The notes under the pieces: model-generated
What the model was told of the DNA's origin: nothing
Seen by the model: the letters and a program-made list of their open reading frames with translations, nothing else
Database searches by the model: none
Shown here: positions 7,711 through 16,243 of the stretch, one piece after another
Position numbering within the stretch: the first letter of the stretch is position 1
How the letters are laid out: each line of letters starts with the position of its first letter
Assembly: GCF_012396015.1 (NCBI RefSeq)
Contig: NZ_JAAXOQ010000018.1
Location: forward strand, 1-64,000
Direction: 5' to 3'
Length of the DNA: 64,000 nt
DNA from: Tsukamurella spumae
GTDB taxonomy: Bacteria; Actinomycetota; Actinomycetes; Mycobacteriales; Mycobacteriaceae
Program-made: the position numbers and the translations under genes

Positions 7711-8973
7711 TCAGGCTCGCCGGGAACGCTGCTGGAACCGGCGGAAGTCGATCACATCGGCGGTACCGTCCCCGGCGCCGCGATCGCCGCCCCGCGAACC
7801 GGTGGTCGTTTCGACGGCCGGTACGGCCGGTGCCGCAGGCGATGCGCTGGTCGACGGCGCAGGGCGTTGCCCGACCAGGAAGTCCCCGAGAATGTCGCCG
7901 GGGAAGATCAGGTCGTAGGTCGACAGAAGCTGAGCGGACGGCACAGCAAAGCCGAGCTCGACCCATTTGCTCAGCAACCGGGGCCGTTCCACGGCGCGGT
8001 CATCCCAGCCCGGTTCAGTCCGGCCCCAAGTCCGACCGGTGTCGGGGTTCACCCGCTGGTAGAGCTGCTTCTGCAAGCTGCGGAACCGGTCGTCGTCGAG
8101 CATGCCACCGGTGTGCAGGTGCCGCAGCAGTGCGCCGATCGAGATGCCCCACTTCTGCTTGACCGGCACCAGCGACATCAACGACGGTGTCGGTGAGACC
8201 TCCTTGCGGATCTGCGCGAGAGGCGCAAGCAACTCGGACGCGAACCGTGAGGCCTGCTCCTCCTTGTCCTCGGTGACGTCACCGCTCCAATGCAAGCTCA
8301 GGTGGCCCAGCTCATGTGCGAGCGTCCACCGTGTCCGCTCCCACGACGTCGACTGCCGCACCACGATCAGCGGGCGTGCCTTGAACTCACCAACTCGCGT
8401 CGAGTACCCCAGGTGCTTCTCCGACGCGGCTCCACCGTCACCGTCGCGCAGTGTGGCGGCGGCGAGCATCCGCCGCATCACGATCGGCACACCCGCGTGC
8501 TCGATGTTGTGGGTGAGGTAGTCGATCGGCTCATCCCAGGCCACACCGAGCGCTTCACGCACCCGCGCCGCCGCTTCCGCGACAGGCGCCGACGGATCGA
8601 CCATCGGGATCTTCACCGCCGGCAACTGCCACCGCGAGTGCAGCTCGTCGAGAAACTCCCCGACCATCGACGCGAAGTCCGCCAGATACTCCTGCTCAGT
8701 CTTCGTTGTCGACTGCGGCGCACGGAACAGCAAGTCCGACGCATGAATTCGCATCGGAGGCTCAGTAGTGAAGAACCGGGGCGGGAACCGCAGAATCGTC
8801 GTCAACGCCTCCAGCTCCGCCGTACTGATCTCGCCCGTGATCGACTTCTCCAGACGGGTCAACCGAGCCGCCGACGGCCATCCCAGCTCAGCTGCCAGTG
8901 ACTTCGCGGTCATCTTCCGCATGATCCGGGCTTGACGCACCCGGCGTCCGTAAACGTTCACCGTCGCCTTCAT
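7711..8973 (-). CDS. XRE helix-turn-helix / ImmA-IrrE metallopeptidase fusion
   Basis: 420 residues. The N-terminal 65 residues form an XRE-type helix-turn-helix (RRVRQARIMRKMTAKSLAAEL...LTRLEKS). The central domain carries the zinc peptidase motif HELGH (H220, E221, H224) with the downstream Glu in EEQASRFASELLAP, as in ImmA/IrrE proteins. A C-terminal tail of about 110 residues is low in order. In ICEBs1 separate ImmR and ImmA control excision; here both activities are in one chain, upstream of and co-directional with tnpA-tnpB-tnpC, so control of the recombinases is plausible. It could instead belong to a stress or defence module. Confidence 0.8.
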   Translation of the reverse strand: MKATVNVYGRRVRQARIMRKMTAKSLAAELGWPSAARLTRLEKSITGEISTAELEALTTILRFPPRFFTTEPPMRIHASDLLFRAPQSTTKTEQEYLADFASMVGEFLDELHSRWQLPAVKIPMVDPSAPVAEAAARVREALGVAWDEPIDYLTHNIEHAGVPIVMRRMLAAATLRDGDGGAASEKHLGYSTRVGEFKARPLIVVRQSTSWERTRWTLAHELGHLSLHWSGDVTEDKEEQASRFASELLAPLAQIRKEVSPTPSLMSLVPVKQKWGISIGALLRHLHTGGMLDDDRFRSLQKQLYQRVNPDTGRTWGRTEPGWDDRAVERPRLLSKWVELGFAVPSAQLLSTYDLIFPGDILGDFLVGQRPAPSTSASPAAPAVPAVETTTGSRGGDRGAGDGTADVIDFRRFQQRSRRA

Positions 8974-9034
8974 TGCTCATCCGATTCAACGCTGCAGGTC
9001 CCCGCTGCATACCAGTTTCCCCCTGCTGTGACGG

Positions 9035-9823
9035 CTACGCAGGCGTAGGCGTGGGGTCCGGCGGCTCGTCGTCGCTGCCCGGGCCAGTGACCGGCGTCTC
9101 GAAGCTCCCGAAGTTGCCCGTGCTCTTGACGGGCGTTTCGTAGTGCGCGAAGTCGTCCGCCGGAGCGCCGCCGACCGGCTTCGGCCTTTCCTGCCCGTAG
9201 AACGGCGACTCCGTCGCCGGCGGGAACTCCACCAGCGCCAAGATCTCCGCACTGGCAGGGTTCTTCAAGCCGCGCACCACGGCCAGGTGAAGCGACTCCA
9301 ACGTGGTGTTGTCCTTCGTTGACCACAACGCGTAAATGCCGTCGTGAACAGGCTCGGCCTCGTCGTCGCTGTCCTCGGCGGACGAATCGACCAGGCCCCA
9401 GTTCGTGAACAGGTTCATCTGTTTCGGCTGCAGACTGCCACTCGCGAGTGCTTTCTCCACCTCCGGCGGGAGTACGACGTCCCGGTCGACCGCCGCCTGC
9501 ACATGCCTGGACAGGAATTTCCGCAGCCGAAACTCTGTGCCCAGGTTCATGAATACGGTGCCGCCGCCCTGCCCCCGGTTGCACTGCAGATTGATCCCCG
9601 GCTTGCCGTTGCGTTCCTTTTTCCAGATGTCGCGCATCATGTGCCGCACATCCGCGCAGAACGTCTCGCCGGACACCTCGGCTGGATCCGCGTGTCGCGC
9701 CGACCACATCTTCCCGACCTCGGTGATCGCCGCCGGCAGGTCGAGACGCACCGTCGCCAACGCGGGGCGATGCTGCTCGACGAATTTCTCGAGCGTCTTC
9801 TGAAGCTCCGCATGGAGTGCCAT
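9035..9823 (-). CDS. Hypothetical protein upstream of XRE/ImmA
   Basis: 262 residues if the start is the ATG giving MALHAELQKTLEKFVEQHRP; a GTG 48 bases upstream in frame is possible, and neither has a strong ribosome site. The first 150 residues are mixed alpha/beta (TFCADVRHMMRDIWKKERNG, GGTVFMNLGTEF). The C-terminal 70 residues are acidic and Pro/Thr-rich. No family recognised. It is 61 bp from the XRE/ImmA gene on the same strand and may be its partner. The sequence upstream to 10007 is AT-rich and holds no gene I can support. Confidence 0.6.
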   Translation of the reverse strand: MALHAELQKTLEKFVEQHRPALATVRLDLPAAITEVGKMWSARHADPAEVSGETFCADVRHMMRDIWKKERNGKPGINLQCNRGQGGGTVFMNLGTEFRLRKFLSRHVQAAVDRDVVLPPEVEKALASGSLQPKQMNLFTNWGLVDSSAEDSDDEAEPVHDGIYALWSTKDNTTLESLHLAVVRGLKNPASAEILALVEFPPATESPFYGQERPKPVGGAPADDFAHYETPVKSTGNFGSFETPVTGPGSDDEPPDPTPTPA

Positions 9824-10007
9824 AGCGAAATAATTGCACGGAAACCCTCCACTTGCAAGAGGCTCGCTCACTGCCGTTGTTCACGGTAGATCCGACCACT
9901 GACATGCATCTAATGTTACATGTCTAGGACGATAGAAACCAGCTCTGATATGAATGAATTATCGTGTCATGCATCGCAATTACGGATAAGCCATCGATCG
10001 AAGGGGA

Positions 10008-10250
10008 CTATCGCTGGGGAAGGTGCTGGGCGTACAGCGCGCGGGCCGCCGCCCGAGCGGGCACGAGCTGCTTGATCTCCGAGCGCAGGTAGTAGGCCCC
10101 GACGCCGATCGTCCCGGTGGTGTCGGGGGAGAGCTGGTCGACGTCGACGCGCTGCGCGCTCACCCGCACGACGCGGAACAGGCTCGGGTTGAACTTCGCC
10201 TCCTCCACGTCCTCGACGAGATCGCCCACCTGGAACCCGTGCTTGAACAT
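10008..10250 (-). CDS. Small hypothetical protein (80 aa)
   Basis: 80 residues starting MFKHGFQVGDLVEDVEEAKF. The opening (G-x-x-V-G-D-L-V) and the following beta-rich segment suggest a small SH3-like or Tudor-like barrel, as in short phage or plasmid proteins; this is only a fold guess. The ATG was preferred to a GTG 15 bases upstream because GAGGAG stands 8 bases before it. It is translationally close to the preceding gene and ends the operon. Confidence 0.65.
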   Translation of the reverse strand: MFKHGFQVGDLVEDVEEAKFNPSLFRVVRVSAQRVDVDQLSPDTTGTIGVGAYYLRSEIKQLVPARAAARALYAQHLPQR

Positions 10251-10261
10251 CGCCGTGCTCC

Positions 10262-11167
10262 TCACGCCGCCGTAGTGAAGGCCAGGAGCTTCCCGTGGCC
10301 GTGATCGAGCCAGCGGGCGCCCGTCGGGTCTGGAACCGCCCCGAAGGCCTTGAGGTGGCCGTTGACCACGTGCACGGTGCCCTCCGGGCCGGCGAGCTCG
10401 CGGAGCATCGTCGTCGCGTCATCGACACCGAGGCCGCGGGCCAGCGTCTCGCCGTCGACGCTGACGATGTCGAGCGGACCGACCGGCGCGAGGTTCGCAT
10501 CGCCGACCGGGGAGGCGGCGCCGTCCTCGAATCCGACGGACATGATCGAGAGTACGACGTGGTAGAAGCCACGAATGATGGTCGCGGCGTCGTCCGGGCC
10601 GCCCTGCGCGGGCAAGCACATCTTCACCGTCTCGTGCTGGATCGACCCCGCTCGGCCCGGGAGGACCGGCGCGTGAAGAATCCGCAGCCAGCACCCGTAG
10701 CCGGGGGCCTCGATCAGCTCCAGCCGGTACCGGAACACGGACCCCCGGTAGAGCACGGTGCCGTCCTCCTGCTCGCGCCACTCGTGCCGCACAACATCCT
10801 CGGCGTCATGCCAGTGCAGGTCCGGATGCTCATCCTCGATCTGCACGATCCAGGGCCACGCGCTGGCCTCGACCCAGTTCTCCGGGAACGGAACCCGCGT
10901 CCACGCGGGGGCGACCTGCGGGTCCAGGCGCACGGGGGACTCCTTCCCGAACCCGGCGTCCGCGACCTCGGGGCGCGCGCCGCACTTCTCGCACGACAGA
11001 TCCTCGAGTACCGCCATCGTCGGCGTGATCCGCGTCCACACGCCCGCGGAGTCCGTGCGGCACACGAAGCTGTGCTTCGGGCGGTTGGGCAGCTCGTCCC
11101 GCACCTCGGGGGCGATGTGGTCGGGGCAGAACACCGCGCCGTCGTCGCCGCGCATCCAGAGATCCAT
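10262..11167 (-). CDS. Hypothetical protein under the GATC-palindrome promoter
   Basis: 301 residues from the ATG (MDLWMRGDDGAVF) preceded by GGAAGG. It contains CPDH near the start and CEKCGA at about residue 60, suggesting a metal-binding N-terminal part, then a Trp-rich beta domain and a C-terminal alpha/beta segment. No family is recognised. Its promoter has a perfect 28-bp palindrome between -35 TTGACG and -10 TAACGT, tying it to the genes at 27.4-31.7 kb. Confidence 0.7.
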   Translation of the reverse strand: MDLWMRGDDGAVFCPDHIAPEVRDELPNRPKHSFVCRTDSAGVWTRITPTMAVLEDLSCEKCGARPEVADAGFGKESPVRLDPQVAPAWTRVPFPENWVEASAWPWIVQIEDEHPDLHWHDAEDVVRHEWREQEDGTVLYRGSVFRYRLELIEAPGYGCWLRILHAPVLPGRAGSIQHETVKMCLPAQGGPDDAATIIRGFYHVVLSIMSVGFEDGAASPVGDANLAPVGPLDIVSVDGETLARGLGVDDATTMLRELAGPEGTVHVVNGHLKAFGAVPDPTGARWLDHGHGKLLAFTTAA

Positions 11168-11226
11168 TGGTACACCTTCCGGTTGGTGATTGGGGGTCCG
11201 GGCGGAGCTGCCCGGTGCACACAAAT

Positions 11227-11254
11227 GACGTTACACCCGATCGGGTGTAACGTC
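11227..11254 (-). promoter_or_regulatory. 28-bp palindromic operator within promoter
   Basis: The half-site GACGTTACACCCGA is followed by its exact reverse complement. On the minus strand -35 TTGACG (11251-11256) and -10 TAACGT (11228-11233) are 17 bp apart and the CCCGATCGGG core (11236-11245) fills the spacer. A repressor bound here would block RNA polymerase. Confidence 0.75.
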
Positions 11255-11275
11255 AAGAGTGTTGGACGAGTCGAT

Positions 11276-11587
11276 CTATCCGGCCAGAGAGCCGATCGTC
11301 TCCCAGCCGCCGGCCTTCGCGGGTTCGCATGGCAGGAGGCGAACGCGGGCAGGTTCGTACCCAGGGGCGGTCGGCCACAGGAAGATTCCGCCCATCGCTG
11401 CACGGGAGGCTTCGCACTGAGCCTGGCTGGCGTACGGGCCGCACTGGGCGATCATGCCCGCGGAGCTGCACGAGTTGGTGTCGGCCTGCGCGGCCGGCGC
11501 CGCGACGAGCGGAGCCAGTGCCAGGGCGATGCTCGCGCCGAGCACGATCCGCCGCGGGGTGCGGCGATGGAAGGTCTTGGTGTTCAT
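11276..11587 (-). CDS. Small secreted Cys-containing protein
   Basis: 103 residues with a twin-Arg-like basic start (MNTKTFHRRTPRR), a hydrophobic core (IVLGASIALALAPLVAA) and an A-x-A cleavage site (AAQADTNSC). The mature part is about 67 residues with four Cys (CSSAGMIAQCGPYASQAQCEA and a later one), probably two disulphides. GGAGA precedes the ATG. It ends the envelope-protein cluster. Role unknown. Confidence 0.7.
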   Translation of the reverse strand: MNTKTFHRRTPRRIVLGASIALALAPLVAAPAAQADTNSCSSAGMIAQCGPYASQAQCEASRAAMGGIFLWPTAPGYEPARVRLLPCEPAKAGGWETIGSLAG

Positions 11588-11712
11588 GATTTCTCCGATC
11601 TTCTTGCGGGGGAGGGGTGCAGCCCCGGCGGCGGGACGAAGCGCCGCCGGGCCGGCGACCCGCCGCGAGGGGAACTGGGAGGTTAGGGCTCGCGACGGGG
11701 GATCGATGGGGC

Positions 11713-12281
11713 TTAGATGCCCTGCGTGCGGTACTCGTTGCGCAGCGTCATCACGCGGCCGGCGTACGGCACCGACTCCTTGAGCGCCGCCGTGCGATCG
11801 GGGTTGGTGAACGCGGACTTGTCGACCAGCTCGGGCAGTACCGCATCGCCCATGTTGACGACGATGAGCGCGAAGGCGGTCTTCGCGTCGGGATCACTGA
11901 TCGCCGGGGCGGCCTTGTCGACCTGATCGGCGGTGGCGCACAGGAAGCGGGCCGAGACGTTCGTACTCGCCACGGGATCGGTGGGCACCTCGCCGGGGAG
12001 GGCGTACTTCGCCCACGCCCGCGGCATGAGCTGGCCTGCGCTGACCGCTCCCGCTGCCGAGACCGCCTCAGCCTTGAAGGCCGAGGCGTCCGCGAGGTAC
12101 GCGGCGAGCAGGGGCGCGTCGACCTGCGGGCAGGTCTTCGCCGCGGCCGGCAGGACCGCCCGGTACTCCTCCGGGATCGCGGGGACGGCGCGTAGAGGCT
12201 CAGCGTTGGCCACGTGACCGCCGCCGGCCAGAGCGGCGCCGACGAGCTGGCCGTGAGGGCGATCGAGGTCTTCCGCATCAT
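11713..12281 (-). pseudogene. Frameshifted, catalytically dead lytic-transglycosylase relative
   Basis: The ATG at 12281 overlaps the stop of the LGFP gene (ATGA) and starts a signal peptide MMRKTSIALTA; within about 35 bases the secretion signal continues only in another frame (QLVGAALAGGGHVANAEPL), which stays open to 11713. One base is therefore gained or lost. The mature part aligns with SLT lytic transglycosylases (CPQVDAPLLAAYLADASAF ... GQLMPRAWAKY), but the catalytic Glu of the Q-E-S/N motif is Ala (D-A-S). Compare the intact CPQIKSSLIAAQLEQENGF at 48.6 kb. Either a decaying gene or an inactive wall-binding protein with a sequencing error. Confidence 0.65.
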
Positions 12282-12943
12282 CGCAGCACTCCGTTCTGCG
12301 CTGCGGGCCACGTGATCGAGCCCTTCTGGAAGTCCTGCGTGAACGTCCCGTCGGCGGCATTGAGCCGCTCCGGTCCGGTGGGCCAGCCGTACTTCGCGAC
12401 TCCGCCTGCGCGGTCGAAGGTCTTGCCGATCTCGCCGAGCACGGGGTGTGCGCCGGTCTGCGGCGTCCACATGATCTTCCCGCCGTTCTGGAAGTCGTTC
12501 CAGGCGCCAGCGACCTGTGCGCCCCACCCGAGGATGGGATCGCCGGCGGTGTTCACCCGCCGCTCGTCGCTGACCGGGTACCCGAGCGGCCCGGTCTCCC
12601 AGCCCGTCTTGCCCCAGGCGCTGCGGATCGCGCCGCCGATCGCGTGGGCGTTGCCACCGTCGGCGCCGGGGTTCCAGTAGATTGAGGCGTCGTTCTCGAA
12701 GACCTGGTACTTGCCGCCCCGGCGGTCGGCGAGCTCGTCGGTCAGAGTTCTGCCCCAGAGCCGGTGCGGATCAGGCCCGCCGAGTGCGAAGTACGTCGTC
12801 TCGATCTGCCCCTTGACCACGCGGCCGCCCGCGAGTTGGTCCGCGTGCGCGGCTGTTGGCGGCACGAAGGCCACGGCGCCGATCATGACGCTGATCGTCG
12901 TGCCGAAGAGCGCCGCGCAGTGGCGGCGGGTGAGAGTGAACAT
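12278..12943 (-). CDS. Secreted LGFP-repeat protein
   Basis: 221 residues with a signal peptide (about 1-38, cleavage near AHADQ). The mature protein contains LGFP repeats: TGPLGYPVSDE, then repeats with GDPILGWGAQVAGAWNDFQNGGKIMW and KYGWPTGPERLNAADGTFTQDFQKGSITW. LGFP proteins of Corynebacterium and relatives bind the mycolyl-arabinogalactan layer. The start codon directly follows the leader motif GGACAGCGCA. It overlaps the next gene by 4 bp. Confidence 0.8.
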   Translation of the reverse strand: MFTLTRRHCAALFGTTISVMIGAVAFVPPTAAHADQLAGGRVVKGQIETTYFALGGPDPHRLWGRTLTDELADRRGGKYQVFENDASIYWNPGADGGNAHAIGGAIRSAWGKTGWETGPLGYPVSDERRVNTAGDPILGWGAQVAGAWNDFQNGGKIMWTPQTGAHPVLGEIGKTFDRAGGVAKYGWPTGPERLNAADGTFTQDFQKGSITWPAAQNGVLR

Positions 12944-12944
12944 T

Positions 12945-12953
12945 GCGCTGTCC
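12945..12953 (-). promoter_or_regulatory. Start-associated leader motif (LGFP gene)
   Basis: AGAGGACAGCGCA ends one base before the ATG at 12943. One of 15 copies in the window (core CAGCGCA). Confidence 0.7.
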
Positions 12954-13067
12954 TCTGTCTGGTGGAAAGGGGGCCGCGTGGCGGTCACTACGCGCCTGGC
13001 CCGAAAAGGGGGTGCGGCCCCGGTGTGCGCCCGTCGAGCACGCATCACCGAGGCCGCCGTGGTGGAA

Positions 13068-14216
13068 CTACTTGAGGCCGAAGATGGTGCCGACGGTGTT
13101 ACCGACGGCCTGCCCATCGACCTGGAGCTGCCCGCTACCGGACGGCTGCGGGAGCGCGATTCCCGATCCGGCCGGCTTCTGCCCGGCCGACGGGTTCGGC
13201 TGCGCGAACGGAACACCCGTCTGCGTGCTCGTGGTCTGCCCCGGAACCAGGCCCGGGATCTGCAGGCCACCGTTGCCGGCTCCCGCGGTCGGCGCCTGGC
13301 GGCCGGTCGCGACGCGATCGGTCACCTGCGAGATCGGGCTGTTCGGGCCGACGCTGTAGCGCACGTGCGGGTTGTCCGCACCGAATGCGAGCGGTGCGAG
13401 CGACCCGAGCGAATCGGCGAGCGTCTGCGGTAGACCGTTCGAGCCGGCCCACGGCACCTTCGGGATGCTCATGATCTGCGCGCCCGGCGAGTTGCTGCCC
13501 TGCCCACCACCGAGGCCGCTGGCGACCTGCTGGTTGAGGAAGGAGCAGTACGTGTCGCCGGTCAGGCAGGTCTCGTACACCGAGTTCTTGAGGTCGCCGT
13601 AGTCCAGGCCGTTACCGAGAACACCGGCACCGGGAGCCAGGGGTCCGCTCGAGTTCTTGTTGGCGACACCGCGGGCAGGGTTGCCGATCAGCTCGCACGA
13701 GCTGACCCGGTTGCTACTCACGCCCGGCATCCGGCCCTGCCCGATGCTCTCGCAGATCTTCGACATTCCGAGCGCGCCCTGGCTGTACCCGCCGAGCACG
13801 AACTTGGTGTACGGGCAGGCCTTCGCGCGGGACTGAATCTGCCGCGTGGCGGTCGCGATGCCGCCGTCGACCGACTGCTTGAGCGGGGTCGACCCGGCGA
13901 ACGGGCCGACCTCCGCCTTGTACGGCGTCAGCCAGACGTTGGTGCCGGGCTTCTTCTGCTGGAGCTGGAGCCCGAGCTTGCCCATCTCACCGCGGGCCTC
14001 CAGCGGATTCGCGGTGGGCGTCGTCTCCGTCGTGCCGGGCATGAGGATCGCCTCGGTGGCACCGCAACTGCTCGAGTTCTGGAAGAACTGCGGCGCCGGC
14101 GCAGGGGCCGGTGCGGGGCTGGGTGCCGCTGATGCGACCCCCGCCCCGAGCAGCGGGCCGAACATGGCCGCCAAGGCCATGAGCAGCGCCGCCGCCGCAA
14201 GTCGGAGCTTCGTCAT
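13068..14216 (-). CDS. Cutinase-like serine hydrolase (Culp family)
   Basis: 382 residues with a signal peptide (cleavage near ASAAPS, residue 31) and a Pro/Ala linker. The catalytic Ser is in GGYSQGA (S145), the Asp probably in TGDTYC and the His in NPHVRYS, so the triad looks complete; paired Cys flank the Ser and Asp segments as in cutinases. A 100-residue Gly/Pro/Gln-rich C-terminal tail follows. Mycobacterial Culp proteins are esterases or phospholipases of the envelope. It lies between two other secreted-protein genes. Confidence 0.85.
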   Translation of the reverse strand: MTKLRLAAAALLMALAAMFGPLLGAGVASAAPSPAPAPAPAPQFFQNSSSCGATEAILMPGTTETTPTANPLEARGEMGKLGLQLQQKKPGTNVWLTPYKAEVGPFAGSTPLKQSVDGGIATATRQIQSRAKACPYTKFVLGGYSQGALGMSKICESIGQGRMPGVSSNRVSSCELIGNPARGVANKNSSGPLAPGAGVLGNGLDYGDLKNSVYETCLTGDTYCSFLNQQVASGLGGGQGSNSPGAQIMSIPKVPWAGSNGLPQTLADSLGSLAPLAFGADNPHVRYSVGPNSPISQVTDRVATGRQAPTAGAGNGGLQIPGLVPGQTTSTQTGVPFAQPNPSAGQKPAGSGIALPQPSGSGQLQVDGQAVGNTVGTIFGLK

Positions 14217-14259
14217 GGGGAGTTCCTTTCTGGTCGTTATGATCTTGTGCGAGTGGCGA

Positions 14260-16044
14260 TTACGCCGCCGGGACCAGGACCGGCGCCGTAGCAGCGCTGG
14301 GGAGGCCCGGAATCTGGGGGATGCCGGGGATCGGCAGTTGTGGGATGGGCAGACCGGGGATCGGCGAGCTGCCGCCGTTCTGCTCGCCCTGCTGCTGACC
14401 GCCGCCGAAGATCTTGCTCAGCGGGTTGTTGTTCCCGTCGATGCCGAACAGCGCACCCGACGGGTCCTCGGTCGGCGACTTGGGTTTGGTCGTGCCGGGC
14501 ACGGCGCGCACCGAGTCGACGTCCTGCTGGGTGAGCAGCTGCGTCTTGTCGACCTGCACGCGCTGCGAGGTGTTGCACTGCTGGCCCGAGTAGTTCTGCG
14601 GGATGAGCACCGGTCCGCCGCCGCGGGCCGCGGTGTCGTACCCGGCGTTGAGCTGCTGCTGGAAACCGGCTCCGGTCGCTCCCACGGTCTGGGGGAGGCC
14701 GCTGCCGGCGTTCTGCGTCGAGCCCATCAGGCATCCCGTGGGGCCACCGAGCTGCTTTTTCGGGTCGGCGTTGTAGTCCTGCTGGAGCTGCTGCATGGCC
14801 GTCGCGGGATCCTGGTAGGTGTGCAGCGTCTGCGTGGTGCCCTTGCTGCCGCCGAGGCCTCCACCGGCGACGACCTCGGAGCCCTCGCCCTCCAGACGGG
14901 TCAGGCCGCCCTTGTAGACTTGCGACATCTGGTTGGTGAGCATCTTGACGTCGACGATCGTCTCGCCGGCGAACTTGATCTCATCACTGCCCGTGAGCGT
15001 GTACGCCGCGGCGCTGATCACCTGGATGCCCAGCTCGACCGCGGCGATCGCCGCACCGGGAACCGCGCTGGTATCGCCCGCTGCCGACTTGGACACGGCG
15101 TCACCGAAGATCGCGATGCTCTTGCCGATCCACACCTCGCTGAGCTTGAGGTTGAAACGTGACATGGCCTTGAGCAGACCCTTGAGCTCTGCCGATCGGA
15201 AGGCCTCGGGCAGCTTGCCCCACCACTCCGCGCCGATCTCGGTGTCGGGATCGAGAACCGCTGCGAATTCGACGATTTGGGGGAAGTAGGGATTGTGTTC
15301 CCACACGTTGAGGACCTTGCCGAAGATCCTCGCCGCATCGCCGCCCGCGGCCACGCACACCGGGCCGGCACTGATCGCCGACGGTGCGGCGGCGGCCGCG
15401 GCGGCGCCGGCCGATCCGCTCGCCGAGGCTGCCGCCGCGGCGGTCTTCGCCAGCTCCACGCCGCACGCCACGCCGTTCTGGATGAGCGCGGCGACGTCCG
15501 GCCCCTCTAGACCTGCGAGCAGCGTCGGGGTCGCCAGGAGCCCGACGGCGATCTTCTGTGCGAGGTCGCGGCGAATCTTCCTGTTCACCAACGAGTCGAC
15601 GAGCGAGCAGACGATCCCGCTCTGGAGCTGGGTTTTCTGGTTGTACTCGCCCTCGCCCTGGATCGACGGATCGAGCAGCCGCACGTTCGGGGTCAGCTCG
15701 CCCTCGGGCAGGTCCTTGGACAGGCCCAGCATCTTCGCCGCCGGCTTGAGCAGGTTGTCCAGGCCGAACGCCTCGGACCCACGGACCAGCTGACGCTCAC
15801 CCGAGTCCTTCGGCGCCACGCCGCCGGCCTGCCTCTTGAGCGGTCCGATATCGCGACATGGATCGGTCGCGGCCGGCGGATTGGGATCGGCAAGGGCGGT
15901 GGCTCCACCACCGCCGATCAGGACCAGGACAGCCAAAAGGGCGGCGACGAGGCCAGGAACTGCTCGTCGACCGCCCTGCTTGCTGCCAGGTGTGGAAGTT
16001 TCGTTCGCGGGAATGCCGGAATCCCGCACCGGTGGTGCGTTCAT
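14260..16044 (-). CDS. Large secreted or anchored Pro-rich envelope protein
   Basis: 594 residues. A cytoplasmic stretch of about 30 residues precedes a single hydrophobic segment (VPGLVAALLAVLVLIGGGGA), an uncleaved anchor or signal peptide. The exported part has Cys pairs, an Ala-rich helical segment and a C-terminal tail of short IPGLPIPQ-type repeats. I do not recognise the family; the arrangement resembles conserved proteins of actinobacterial conjugation regions. The ATG was chosen because the leader motif GGACAGCGCA ends just before it. First gene of the envelope cluster. Confidence 0.65.
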   Translation of the reverse strand: MNAPPVRDSGIPANETSTPGSKQGGRRAVPGLVAALLAVLVLIGGGGATALADPNPPAATDPCRDIGPLKRQAGGVAPKDSGERQLVRGSEAFGLDNLLKPAAKMLGLSKDLPEGELTPNVRLLDPSIQGEGEYNQKTQLQSGIVCSLVDSLVNRKIRRDLAQKIAVGLLATPTLLAGLEGPDVAALIQNGVACGVELAKTAAAAASASGSAGAAAAAAAPSAISAGPVCVAAGGDAARIFGKVLNVWEHNPYFPQIVEFAAVLDPDTEIGAEWWGKLPEAFRSAELKGLLKAMSRFNLKLSEVWIGKSIAIFGDAVSKSAAGDTSAVPGAAIAAVELGIQVISAAAYTLTGSDEIKFAGETIVDVKMLTNQMSQVYKGGLTRLEGEGSEVVAGGGLGGSKGTTQTLHTYQDPATAMQQLQQDYNADPKKQLGGPTGCLMGSTQNAGSGLPQTVGATGAGFQQQLNAGYDTAARGGGPVLIPQNYSGQQCNTSQRVQVDKTQLLTQQDVDSVRAVPGTTKPKSPTEDPSGALFGIDGNNNPLSKIFGGGQQQGEQNGGSSPIPGLPIPQLPIPGIPQIPGLPSAATAPVLVPAA

Positions 16045-16048
16045 ATCT

Positions 16049-16057
16049 GCGCTGTCC
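16049..16057 (-). promoter_or_regulatory. Start-associated leader motif (envelope cluster head)
   Basis: GAAGGACAGCGCAGAT precedes the ATG at 16044; GGACAGCGC is on the minus strand. Confidence 0.7.
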
Positions 16058-16229
16058 TTCAATTGTTGGTCTCGGGATTCGCGCCGGTCACTACTCCGCC
16101 GCGACCTGGTGTTCACTACGCACCAGATTCCCTTAACCCCTGAGTTTGCCACACAAGATCGAGTTGTGGTAACCCACGCGCCCACACTCGCGGTATCTTG
16201 GAGCTACGCAACTGATTTCTGACCTTCGA

Positions 16230-16239
16230 GGACAGCGCA
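16230..16239 (+). promoter_or_regulatory. Start-associated leader motif (DnaB-N-like gene)
   Basis: GAGGACAGCGCA stands four bases before the ATG at 16244. This copy and the one at 16049 are divergent and share a 199-bp upstream region. Confidence 0.7.
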
Positions 16240-16243
16240 GACC

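Noticed and set aside
16148-16168. Inverted repeat CCACA...TGTGG in the divergent region before 16244
   Set aside because: Imperfect, single copy, with no partner elsewhere.
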